This document shows positions 1 through 8,700 of a DNA stretch of 64,000 nt, in pieces. The notes beneath the pieces were generated by a model. It ran no database searches and was not told where the DNA came from. It worked only from the letters and a program-made list of their open reading frames with translations. This stretch comes from a bacterium. GTDB taxonomy: Bacteria; T1Sed10-126. The number at the start of each line of letters is the position of its first letter. Within the stretch, counting starts at the first letter, position 1. The stretch lies in NCBI GenBank assembly GCA_003554945.1, contig PWHN01000099.1:1-64000 (forward strand), in the 5' to 3' direction. The translations under genes were made by a program, and so were the position numbers.

Positions 1-140
1 ATCATCTCGATTGAAGGCGCGGTTAACCGAGCACTCAAGCTGTTGTCATGTGGAGTGAAAAAACACTCTGTAAAATTGGCATACTTATTTTAATTTGCTT
101 TATTTGCCAAATAAAGCTTGATTGCTACCTCGTAGAGGCA
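1..140. other. Left-edge intergenic DNA with small hairpins
   Basis: No gene is visible here. Two small inverted repeats can be seen: GGAGTG/CACTCT around an A6 loop near 53-70, and GCTTTATTT/AAATAAAGC near 98-118. Either could belong to the terminator or leader of a gene beyond the left edge, but nothing in the window decides this. Confidence 0.4.
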
Positions 141-175
141 GATTATGCACGAAAAAGTATTTTTCGTGCATAATC
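141..175 (-). terminator. Hairpin terminator after pbpC
   Basis: A perfect 16-bp inverted repeat (141-156 with 160-175) encloses a 3-base loop GTA. The arms end in A5/T5 next to the loop and carry TGCACG in the middle. It starts 5 bases beyond the pbpC stop codon, so it fits a factor-independent terminator for the minus-strand transcript, although the T-run is inside the stem and not after it. Confidence 0.7.
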
Positions 176-179
176 CGGG

Positions 180-2501
180 TTAAGGATCTTTTACAAGGAC
201 CCGGTGGGTTTTTGAGCGGCCGTGACTGTCGAGAACCGTAATTTCGTGTTCGCCGGGCGAGGGTGAGAGCCAGTGATTTTCTCCTGACTCAATCTGACCG
301 AGGTAATCTTCATTTTTAAACAGATGTAGGTTTTGTTTTTGTCCGCCGGCGGCAAGGACGGGGACACGTGCCTCACCGCTGTGCCAGTAAATAGTTTCGT
401 CACCCGGATCAACAAGCCGTAAATCGTCTGATTCCTGGTGATAGGGGCAATCGGGATGATGGGGCGGAAGCTGGTTAGTAAGCCGACCGCGGCTGGCCAG
501 GTGTTGTTTCAGGAGCGGTGGATAGTCAGCAAAGACTTGCGATTCAGCATCATCGGGAGCGCAGGCGGCGCAGTAGCTGTAGGGTGAATCTTCAGAGACC
601 AGAACCTGCTTGTGCAGGTTGCATGTGGGACCGGCCGGCTGGTCGGCGGGAGCCAGGGTTTTTATAGTGTCCGGGCAGTGAGGCGAAGCAGGGCGACCGC
701 TAATTGCGCAAACTTCCCTTTCCACAAATCCTTCCGGTTTTTGAAAAGAAGGGCCAGTCCCGCCGGGGTGCAGTGCCCGCATAATCCGGCGGGCAATCGG
801 TTTGGCAGTCTGCCGGCCAATTAGCGCCTGTGAACTACGGCGGTTGAAATTGCCTGTCCAGACACCGACAGTTAGACGCGGATTGTAAACTACCGTCCAG
901 GCGTCCCGGCGCCCGGTTGAAGTGCCGGTTTTTAAGCTGGCAGGCAGCTTGAATTCGTCGAGATGATCACGTCCTAGCATATCTGTAACCAGGTAAGCGG
1001 ATTCGGGAGAAGTAAGCGAAGTTTTTGAAGTCTCACTGCCGGCTGAGTAAAGCCAGCGAACGGGTTTGTATCTTCCTTTGTCTGCAAGACTGGCGTAGGC
1101 GTTAGTTAAATTAAGCAGCGTAACGTCGCCGCCGCCAAGAGCAAGCCCGAGCCCGTATCTTTCTGAGGGGCCGGAGAGTTGAAATCCGGCCTGGCGCATG
1201 AACTTGTGAAATCTTTCCACGCCGACCTCCCTGAGTAGTCGAACAGCGGGAATATTCAAGGAACCACGCAGGGCCTGGCGGGCGCTTATAAGACCGTAAA
1301 AATCTCGGTCAAAGTTTTCGGGACGGAAGCTTGAATAGCGTGTGGGCACGTCAATTAAACGCCGCTCCGGCGTGAGGTGATTTTCGTCAATCGCCAGCGC
1401 GTAGAGGAAGGGTTTAAGTGCCGAACCGGGGCTGCGGAGGGCAAGTGGCCCTTGAACCTGGCTCTCGGTCCCTTCTGCGTAAAAATTGCCGGAGCCTTCA
1501 TAAGCCAGAATTTCCCGGTTTTGGTTGTCGAGGACAACTACCGCCAGGTGTTGTATACCGCGGTTATGGAGCCGGTCCAGGGCCGAGTTTACAATTTTTT
1601 CAACACGTCTCTGCTTTCTTAAATCAAGGCTACTGCGCAGGCTGGCTTCTGGCATTTGTGCTCTAATAACGTCGGTAAAGTGAGGAGCGATATGTGGGAA
1701 GGGGTGCGCCTCAGCGGTCAGGGGACGCTCTTTTAGAGCTGTCAAAACGTCAGCGGACCAATTGTAATAACGGGCAGCTTGAGAGAGAACGAAATTACGT
1801 CTCTGGCGAGCCGGGCGAGGATTTCTGAGTGGATTTAATTCGCGAGGCGAGCGAGGAATTGCGGCCAGCAGGGCCGCCTGGTCGTGGCTGAGGGCTGAGG
1901 CGGGGCGATTGAAGTAGTAGCGGGCACCGGTCTGGATGCCGCGTAGATTCCCCCCCACCGGCAGGCGGTTAAGGTAAGCCCGCAGGATGTCTTCTTTTGA
2001 GTGACGTATTTCTATAATTATGGCGCGCAGCGTTTCGCGCAGTTTGCTGCTGAAAGTGCGGGGAGCCGGTTGGAGCATCCGGGCCAGTTGCATTGTAATA
2101 GTGGAGGCACCGGATTTGATTTGACCGTGTCGGAGGTTCTGGTAAGTTGCCCGCAGGACGGCGAGGGGATCAACTCCGGGATGAGACCAGAAGCGGCGGT
2201 CCTCGGCCGCGATAATTGCGCGCTGAACTGACTGAGGAATTTCAGTGGTCGGTAGCGGAAATAGATACTCTTCGCTGTCGTTCAGGTCGGCGCGGATGAG
2301 CGTTCCATCGCGAGCGTAAATCCGGGGGCTGGGTGAGGGGGCGATGGTTGTGGTTAAATTTATCTCGATCCAGAGTAATCCGCTGATAAGCAGGGTCAGT
2401 CCGCCGGCCAGCAAGAATATGATTGCCAGCCATTTACCCCTCTTTTGTATTTTCTTCCCCAGGAGGGGAGAAAAGATGTGAGAGACTAAATAATTTTTCA
2501 T
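180..2501 (-). CDS. pbpC: Penicillin-binding protein 1C (bifunctional)
   Basis: This is a class A penicillin-binding protein that polymerises lipid II and cross-links peptidoglycan at the outer face of the inner membrane. A single membrane anchor lies at about residues 24-45. The glycosyltransferase-51 motifs EDRRFWSHPGVD (about 100) and GASTITMQLARML (about 131) are intact. The transpeptidase shows SPGSALKP (SxxK), SLN and KTGTSTG. A C-terminal region rich in Cys and Pro matches the PbpC-specific domain. At 773 residues it has the usual family length. The ATG at 2501 is used. It lies downstream of the alpha-2-macroglobulin gene on the same strand, the arrangement known in enterobacteria (yfhM-pbpC), where the macroglobulin is thought to protect the periplasm and PbpC to repair the wall after protease attack. 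Confidence 0.93.
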   Translation of the reverse strand: MKNYLVSHIFSPLLGKKIQKRGKWLAIIFLLAGGLTLLISGLLWIEINLTTTIAPSPSPRIYARDGTLIRADLNDSEEYLFPLPTTEIPQSVQRAIIAAEDRRFWSHPGVDPLAVLRATYQNLRHGQIKSGASTITMQLARMLQPAPRTFSSKLRETLRAIIIEIRHSKEDILRAYLNRLPVGGNLRGIQTGARYYFNRPASALSHDQAALLAAIPRSPRELNPLRNPRPARQRRNFVLSQAARYYNWSADVLTALKERPLTAEAHPFPHIAPHFTDVIRAQMPEASLRSSLDLRKQRRVEKIVNSALDRLHNRGIQHLAVVVLDNQNREILAYEGSGNFYAEGTESQVQGPLALRSPGSALKPFLYALAIDENHLTPERRLIDVPTRYSSFRPENFDRDFYGLISARQALRGSLNIPAVRLLREVGVERFHKFMRQAGFQLSGPSERYGLGLALGGGDVTLLNLTNAYASLADKGRYKPVRWLYSAGSETSKTSLTSPESAYLVTDMLGRDHLDEFKLPASLKTGTSTGRRDAWTVVYNPRLTVGVWTGNFNRRSSQALIGRQTAKPIARRIMRALHPGGTGPSFQKPEGFVEREVCAISGRPASPHCPDTIKTLAPADQPAGPTCNLHKQVLVSEDSPYSYCAACAPDDAESQVFADYPPLLKQHLASRGRLTNQLPPHHPDCPYHQESDDLRLVDPGDETIYWHSGEARVPVLAAGGQKQNLHLFKNEDYLGQIESGENHWLSPSPGEHEITVLDSHGRSKTHRVLVKDP

Positions 2502-2552
2502 TCATGTTCACCCAGGGTTCTGATTTTATACGGGTTTGATCTATTGGTCGTC

Positions 2553-2693
2553 ATTGTCCGGCTTGACCGGACAATCCAGTGACTTTGACATTGACTTTTT
2601 CTTAATTCAAATTCAACGCCGCTGGATTCCCGCTTCCGCGGGAATGACAATCAAAAGCGCAACGCCTCTGGATTCCGGCTCGGAGGCCGGAAT
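2553..2693. repeat. Cluster of three REP-like palindromes
   Basis: Three short palindromes of one style follow each other: ATTGTCCGG/CCGGACAAT (2553-2575), ATTCCCGC/GCGGGAAT (2626-2645) and ATTCCGGC/GCCGGAAT (2672-2693), the last followed by ATGACGTCAAGTTCAAG. The outer bases ATT..AAT are constant while the inner GC bases change in a paired way. The same family recurs at least ten times in this window, always between genes. Confidence 0.8.
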
Positions 2694-2727
2694 GACGTCA
2701 AGTTCAAGATAAATTTCGGGTCTTTCG

Positions 2728-2754
2728 CCGGGGCAAGTTTGGAAGTTGCCCCGG
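2728..2754 (-). terminator. Possible terminator hairpin after the macroglobulin gene
   Basis: A perfect 9-bp inverted repeat, CCGGGGCAA with TTGCCCCGG, has a 9-base loop. It lies 31 bases past the stop of the macroglobulin gene on its strand. There is no clear U-run after it, so it could be a Rho-related or processing hairpin. Confidence 0.45.
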
Positions 2755-2784
2755 ATGCCAAAATTGGGAGTATGCTGATAGAAT

Positions 2785-5700
2785 TCATTCAATAATTACC
2801 GGGTCGCGGAAGGAGAGATAACCGACGCTGGGGTCATGCAGGGCGCCGCCTGCAAGAGCGGGAGCGACGAATTTCCCCTGGGAGACGGCGCGGACGGCGT
2901 AGCGGAAGCGATAGTTATTGCCCCAGCGACCGGAATCAAAATAAAGAAGCATCCGATCGTCGCGCACATCCATGTAGTTGGGAGAGTCGCCTTCCTCAAG
3001 CGCGGGGACTTCCATGACGTCGGAGGCAAGCCGCTGGTTTTCCAGCTCAAAACCGCCGGGCAGCATGTCCTCGACGTAGAGGTCTTCCTGCCGGACGGGA
3101 GTGGTGACGTAGGATTCTATCACGTAAATTTTTCCCTGTTCAAATTTACGGTCCTCGATCTGGTTACCTTCGCTGTCCAGGTAGCGGTGGCGAATGTGAA
3201 AGTCCTGCTCACGTTCTTCCCGGTATTGTGGTCGGGGGACACCAAGCGCGTAATGATAAGCGAGAGCCGTTCCCTGGCCGGTAAGCTCGACAAGTGCATC
3301 GTCAAACCCACCCGCGTGGTGGTAGACGGTATCGGCGTCCGAATCAAACTCAAGCACCGGGTTATTATCAAGTAGAAGCCGGCCGTCAAAATCGGGGTCC
3401 TCGGGCTGAGTTACTTCAAAGTAGCGCCCCAGGGCAACCAGCCCCCGGGAGAGGGAGCGGGGGACCCAGTAGCGCCAGCGTCTATCGCCCCAGCTTTCGA
3501 GATTATTCATGATTTTGATAGCTAACTGCTCGACAATGACGTGCTCCGGATCCACCTCGAGCATAGCCATGAGGACGGAAGCGCGGGCAGAGTGAGTGCA
3601 GGTATACCAGCCGCGGGTACGCCGGCCCACCTCTTCGAGGTCGGGTGGTTTAACCCGAGCGTATTCCTCGACCGGTTTCTCGCGGCCGGCGAGGGCAAGG
3701 GCGGCGAGCAGATAGTAGTTTTCATAGCCGTCAAATTCCTCCAGCAGTTTCTCCGCTATTGTTTCCCGGTAGTCACCGGCGCGGGCCAGTATATAAGCTG
3801 CCCGGGCACGAGCGCGGTCATTTTGGTCTTTATTTTCAAGCAGACTGCGCTGAGTGTTTAGAAGCTGGTCGAGAGCAAGTTCGGGGATAACGTAGCCGGC
3901 ACGATCGGCTTCAACCAGGAAGTGAGCGGTCTGTTGAGTAGTGTAGTCGTGTCGCTGGTCATGGCCGGGATAGCGGGGGAAGTAACCGTCGGGCAGTGAG
4001 AGCCGCAGTAGCCGTTCAATTGCCTCCTCAACGTTCATTTCTATTTCCTCCTGGCGGTCCCGGTCCCAGTCGGCAGCCTCCAGCAAGTCGCGCAGGTATA
4101 GCTGTGGGAAGGCGCGTTCAACTATAGTGCTGACGTTGCCGCGCGGATAACGTATAAGGTCGGTCAGGGGGCCAAATACTTCCGCTCCCGGCCGGCTGGA
4201 GAACATAAACTGGTGTGACTCAGTTGAAGGATACAGCCGCTGTGGTGGGGAATAGTGCCATTCGGTGTCGGCTTCAAGCCGGCGAATATCGGTCAGGACG
4301 GTAGGCGGTACGGCCGGGCGGACGGGAAGTATTTCCTGGCGTTCTCTTTCGTAAACGGCGGAGTTAAGACTCAGGGTTAACTTGACGTTTCCGAGGCCGG
4401 TATCGACCGTGGAGTCGAAGTAAACCATGGTTCGTTCGCCCGGGGAGAGGCTCGTGGTCCGGCTTTCCGGTTCTGTCCGCAGAGGAAACTCGGAAGTTAA
4501 TTTCACTTCAATTTCTTCGGTTTTTTCTGTTGTGTTCATTATTTCTACCGGCAAACTAAACCTGTCGCCCGGGGAGAGTGCTCGCGGCAGGGTAGGTTCC
4601 ATAATAATTGGTTCCTGGACGGTTGCCTTGTCTTCACCGGAGCCGACTGCAAATTGTGAACTACTCCAGGCACGGAAAGTAAGCAACCCACTGAACTCAG
4701 GCACCGGGAGATCCACCGTCGCCTCACCATCCTCAATATAGAGGTCCGGATACCAGTCGTGAATTGTTTCGACGGCCTCAACATCGTCCGGAACGTCCTC
4801 AACCTCCTCTTCCGGTTCTGCGACTGCCTCAGCCAGCCGTGGCTCACCACCGGGAGGGTGCAGACGTTCGCCCGGGGGCAGCTCTTCCTCCGGGACAAGT
4901 AGCGAGTAAATATCGTAAAAACTGGTGGGTAGCCCGCGCTGGCGCAGAAAACGCCGGTAGGCGTCCTCAAACTCGTGTTCGGTCTGCTGAAGGATGCCTT
5001 CGTCAACTACTGACAGGGCGACAACTCCGTTGACCGGGGACCCCTGTTTTTGAGCAGTGAGATGGATGGGGACAGTCTCACCGGGCTGAAGCTCGCCGGC
5101 CGGATCAATTTCCAGATCGATTTGCCGTTCCGGGACGTCAACCTTTAACGGTTCGATGCCCAGGCTGCGAAAAGCAGGGCTACCATCAGTGTAGACGTCT
5201 CTTATCACGTAGACGACAAGGTAACGGTTGGGTGCGTAGCCGGCTCTGACAGGAATAGCAAATTCTGCCTCTTCATCGCTTATTTCCAGCCGTTTTAAGA
5301 ATTCAGTCTCTTGACCTTCAAGAAAGACGTAGCCATTGCCGTCAAAGGGGGCTTGCAGGTGAACGTGGGCCTCTTCTCCGGGCGCATAGCGGTCACGGTC
5401 AAGCTCCAGGTCGAGCCGGTCAAAGTCTACCCTTCGTCCGTCGCCGCGCAGCCACCATCTGCCAACAGAAAAGTCTTGCACGGTTGCTGAACCGGATTCG
5501 GGGTCTTCGACGACCACCTGGTATCTTGTCTCATAGGGAAGCTGAAAATCTATCTCGTCAGTGGTTCTGTCAAGCTTTATACTCTTTTCCTGAAGCGGTA
5601 TTTCTTCGCGCTGCCAGTCGTAGCTGACGCGGCCGTTTTGCTCTTCGAGGCTGTAACGCCACTGGATTTCGTAGAGTGTGAAATCCAGTTCCAGGCCGGT

Positions 5701-8289
5701 GACATCCCTGTCATCCATGTCGACGGCGGTTAAACTCATAGTCACGGTATCGCCGGGATCGGCGTGTTCGGGATCGCGGTGGGGGAAGCGTGAGCCAAGA
5801 TAAAACGGATATGGTGAAATTTTTAAAGAATCCCTGGCGGTAACTCCGCGGGCCCCCATGTCAAGGACGGTGGATTCCAGGGTTAGTTCGAGTAGAGAAG
5901 GGGGACGATAGTCTTCATCAACCGGAAAAGAAACAGTGGTTTGACCGTCATCGTCCAGCTTTTCGTCATCCAACGACTCCCAGATTTGGTCGAAATCAAT
6001 TCGACTGTCGCCAAAACTATAGTCGGGGTAACGTTCTGAACTGTAGGTAAGGGGGCTGAGGCGGAACTGATTCTGGACTTTGTTGCCGGCAGTGGGTTCT
6101 CCGTGCAGGAAAGTACCGGTAACTCTGAAATCAACCGTATCGCCGGTCGCGACCATCTCGGTCAGGGCTTCCACGTTGGCTTCAATGCGGTCGGGCACAA
6201 ACTCTTCAACCTGGAAATCCTGTTCCGCTAAGCGCTCGTCGTTATGAGCCCGGCTAACGTACAACCGGTAACGTCCCGTCGGGGCGTCGAGCGGGGTTGC
6301 TTGTTCAATATCGATCCGGCCGTAGTCGTCCGGTTCGTGGGTGTTTTCGTAAATTTTGTCACCGTCTGCATTATAAATTGTAGCTGTGATTGGTTGACTG
6401 GCCGTTCGGGTCAGGTCATGGCTGCGAATTAAGGCCTGAAAGAGCAGAGTTTCACCGGGGCGGTAAAGTTCTCTTTCACCGTAAATTAAAGCGTCCAGCT
6501 CGTCGTCTTCCGGGTAAGGGTCACCGTGGACGTCAAAATCACCGGTCCCCAGGGAACCTTCTTCAAGAACTAAATAATTTACATCCTGCTCACGGCGGGC
6601 AAGGGCGACGGTTACTTCCTCAGGCTCCAGGTCGCTTATTTCAGCCAGTCCGTCCTGGTCGGTAACGGCCGAGCCAAGCAGGGTGTTGGCGCGGGAATAG
6701 AGATCTACTTCCACACCGGCCGCCGGTTGAGCTGTCTCAAGCTCGGTTGTCATAACGGTAACGTGATCATTGCCCCGGTGGACGGTCAAACCCAGGTCGG
6801 TTAAAACTAAGAGGTAAGTTTCGGTCCGATGGGTGTTTAAGTCGCTAACCATAACCTTTTTGACTCCGGACCAGTCCTGGTCAACTAATTCCTGGAGTTC
6901 AATGTGATCGCGGCGGAATTCATTTTTCTCACCGGGCAGCTCGTAATAGAGAGATTCTTGTTCTTTAAACCAGTCCCTCTTGCCGGTTGAGTATTTCTGT
7001 TCGTTGGCGAAGTGGACCAGGTTTTCCTTATGAAGGTCAAAAACCGTAATGTGCAGGGTGTCGGCATTGACGTGTTCGACCGGCAGGTGGCCACCGCCGC
7101 CCCAATTTTTCATCTCCCGGCTCAGGCCCAGTCCCACCATGGGATCAGCGTCGTCCATAGTTATAGTATCGGTGACCGGTTCCTTTAACTCGTAGAAACC
7201 AAAGTCAATGTCTTTACTAATTTCGACTTCAACTTCGTCGCCCCAGTCAAGTTCGTCCGAAAAGACGTAAATTTGTGAGCGCCGCCAGCGCCGGGTTTCG
7301 AGCCGGTCGGCCTTCTTGCCGTTTATCAAAAAATACTTCTCAGAGTCACGTATTTGTGGAAAATCGTGATTAAATCTGATACTGACCACCGGTTGATTGT
7401 CGCGGCTGGTTGAGCTGATTTGTCTCACCTGTACTTTGCCCACCGTATGTTCCTGAACAAACTCTTTCTCGGTGGGAATATTGCCGCCGGTGGGGATTAA
7501 TCCTTCGCTCAAAGTTATTTCAAGTGTCTGGCCGGAGAGACCGGCCTGTTCGGACAGGACAACACGGTGGGAGAGCTGATCGTCGTTATCAGCATCCGGG
7601 TCGTCAATTTCAAAGTAAACCGTGTCACCGGCTTCGTCTTTGATTGTGAGATGCTGACGCATCTCTGACCAGTCGGTCGGTGCGTCGGTGCGCAGGGTCA
7701 GGTGCAGTTCCGGGGGCGAGTGACTGACCCGACGCACTTCAAAATCCGATAATGGTTTGTATTTGAGTTCACTAACGTGCTCAGAAGCCAGTCTTCGACC
7801 GTCAATATCGGTCATGTCGACCGGGATGATTATTTTAAGGAAAGTTCCCTGGGGAATAGATTCTCGGGCAACAATTTCCGCTGATTTCGGGGAGTGCCAG
7901 ATAACTGCTTCGTCCATCGAGGGGTCAAGACGAATTTCGGGGTCGGTCTGAAGTTCGCCCACATTATCTTCCGGCACCATCGGCCGGCTAAAGGTGACCT
8001 GGAGCCGGTCCATATCGTCCTCAATTAACCCGGTTGGAGTAACATCTACAACCCGGGGTCGTTCCCGGGTAAAAGAGGCGAAAAAATCGCTTACGATATA
8101 TTTTTCTGAGACAAACCAGAAGCTGCTGGCAATGAGGGCACCCACCAGGATCATTAAAATTGATAGTCCCCAGAACCATTTGCGTCGGAAAGAAAGCAAA
8201 CGCTGGTATTCTTCCTCGCCGATACGGCCCTCTTCCTTGAGGTTGGTTAATTCGTCCCATTCACCGAAAACTTTTTTTAAAAAATTAAT
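2785..8289 (-). CDS. Alpha-2-macroglobulin family protein, thioester-less
   Basis: A very large periplasmic or surface anti-protease-like protein of about 1,834 residues. From the proposed AUU start at 8289 the first 35 residues are cytoplasmic and resemble a SHOCT-type module (LTNLKEEGRIGEEEYQRLLS), followed by one membrane anchor at about 38-60. The rest is acidic and contains MG-type repeats, the MG2 and bait regions, and the alpha-helical complement-like domain. Where thioester-bearing relatives have YPYGCxEQ, this protein reads RYPRGNVST (about residue 1380), so the reactive thioester is absent, as in the YfaS-type subgroup. Start choice: GGGAGG (8298-8303) lies 8 bases before ATT; no ATG, GTG or TTG occurs in frame until a TTG at 8199, which has no ribosome binding site and would cut the module. 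Neighbour pbpC supports the periplasmic defence role. Confidence 0.88.
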   Translation of the reverse strand: MNFLKKVFGEWDELTNLKEEGRIGEEEYQRLLSFRRKWFWGLSILMILVGALIASSFWFVSEKYIVSDFFASFTRERPRVVDVTPTGLIEDDMDRLQVTFSRPMVPEDNVGELQTDPEIRLDPSMDEAVIWHSPKSAEIVARESIPQGTFLKIIIPVDMTDIDGRRLASEHVSELKYKPLSDFEVRRVSHSPPELHLTLRTDAPTDWSEMRQHLTIKDEAGDTVYFEIDDPDADNDDQLSHRVVLSEQAGLSGQTLEITLSEGLIPTGGNIPTEKEFVQEHTVGKVQVRQISSTSRDNQPVVSIRFNHDFPQIRDSEKYFLINGKKADRLETRRWRRSQIYVFSDELDWGDEVEVEISKDIDFGFYELKEPVTDTITMDDADPMVGLGLSREMKNWGGGGHLPVEHVNADTLHITVFDLHKENLVHFANEQKYSTGKRDWFKEQESLYYELPGEKNEFRRDHIELQELVDQDWSGVKKVMVSDLNTHRTETYLLVLTDLGLTVHRGNDHVTVMTTELETAQPAAGVEVDLYSRANTLLGSAVTDQDGLAEISDLEPEEVTVALARREQDVNYLVLEEGSLGTGDFDVHGDPYPEDDELDALIYGERELYRPGETLLFQALIRSHDLTRTASQPITATIYNADGDKIYENTHEPDDYGRIDIEQATPLDAPTGRYRLYVSRAHNDERLAEQDFQVEEFVPDRIEANVEALTEMVATGDTVDFRVTGTFLHGEPTAGNKVQNQFRLSPLTYSSERYPDYSFGDSRIDFDQIWESLDDEKLDDDGQTTVSFPVDEDYRPPSLLELTLESTVLDMGARGVTARDSLKISPYPFYLGSRFPHRDPEHADPGDTVTMSLTAVDMDDRDVTGLELDFTLYEIQWRYSLEEQNGRVSYDWQREEIPLQEKSIKLDRTTDEIDFQLPYETRYQVVVEDPESGSATVQDFSVGRWWLRGDGRRVDFDRLDLELDRDRYAPGEEAHVHLQAPFDGNGYVFLEGQETEFLKRLEISDEEAEFAIPVRAGYAPNRYLVVYVIRDVYTDGSPAFRSLGIEPLKVDVPERQIDLEIDPAGELQPGETVPIHLTAQKQGSPVNGVVALSVVDEGILQQTEHEFEDAYRRFLRQRGLPTSFYDIYSLLVPEEELPPGERLHPPGGEPRLAEAVAEPEEEVEDVPDDVEAVETIHDWYPDLYIEDGEATVDLPVPEFSGLLTFRAWSSSQFAVGSGEDKATVQEPIIMEPTLPRALSPGDRFSLPVEIMNTTEKTEEIEVKLTSEFPLRTEPESRTTSLSPGERTMVYFDSTVDTGLGNVKLTLSLNSAVYERERQEILPVRPAVPPTVLTDIRRLEADTEWHYSPPQRLYPSTESHQFMFSSRPGAEVFGPLTDLIRYPRGNVSTIVERAFPQLYLRDLLEAADWDRDRQEEIEMNVEEAIERLLRLSLPDGYFPRYPGHDQRHDYTTQQTAHFLVEADRAGYVIPELALDQLLNTQRSLLENKDQNDRARARAAYILARAGDYRETIAEKLLEEFDGYENYYLLAALALAGREKPVEEYARVKPPDLEEVGRRTRGWYTCTHSARASVLMAMLEVDPEHVIVEQLAIKIMNNLESWGDRRWRYWVPRSLSRGLVALGRYFEVTQPEDPDFDGRLLLDNNPVLEFDSDADTVYHHAGGFDDALVELTGQGTALAYHYALGVPRPQYREEREQDFHIRHRYLDSEGNQIEDRKFEQGKIYVIESYVTTPVRQEDLYVEDMLPGGFELENQRLASDVMEVPALEEGDSPNYMDVRDDRMLLYFDSGRWGNNYRFRYAVRAVSQGKFVAPALAGGALHDPSVGYLSFRDPVIIE

Positions 8290-8700
8290 TACAAAAACCT
8301 CCCTTTAGGTTGGCTTCGCGGGTTTTAGAATATTCTCGTCATTTGCAGTGTCGGGTTAATTACAGAATGACGTTGGGAAATTATTTAAAGCTGTTTAAAT
8401 CATAACAAAATATCTTACCTTCCGCACCCCGGAGCCATTCCGGAGGGTGGAAAGCGCGAAGAGGCGAGCGGGCGATAGGGCGAGGGGTAGAGCTCGAAGA
8501 GGCGAGCAGGCGAAGAGGCGAGCATGCGAAAATTCGGGAAAATCAAGATCAAGTTCAAGAGCAAGTTCAAGAGGGAGTTCAAGAGGAAGGGAGATGCTTC
8601 GGTGGGTTGTGGCTCGAAACGGGGAAATCTGGACAGGAGAAACGAAAATGGTTAAGCTATTATATTGTCAATAAAAATTTAATTAAAGGAGCGGAATATT
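8290..8700. other. Divergent intergenic region with minisatellite-like DNA
   Basis: This 410-base gap separates divergently transcribed genes. From about 8455 to 8530 it holds imperfect copies of GAGGCGAGC, and from about 8540 to 8595 imperfect copies of AAGTTCAAGAG. Similar phrases occur in other gaps of the window. A ribosome binding site AAAGGAG (8686-8692) precedes the plus-strand gene. No promoter stands out. Confidence 0.5.

Noticed and set aside
2836-3375. Open frame of 179 codons opposite the macroglobulin gene
   Set aside because: It lies wholly antisense inside a well-supported gene, has no ribosome binding site and no recognisable domain.
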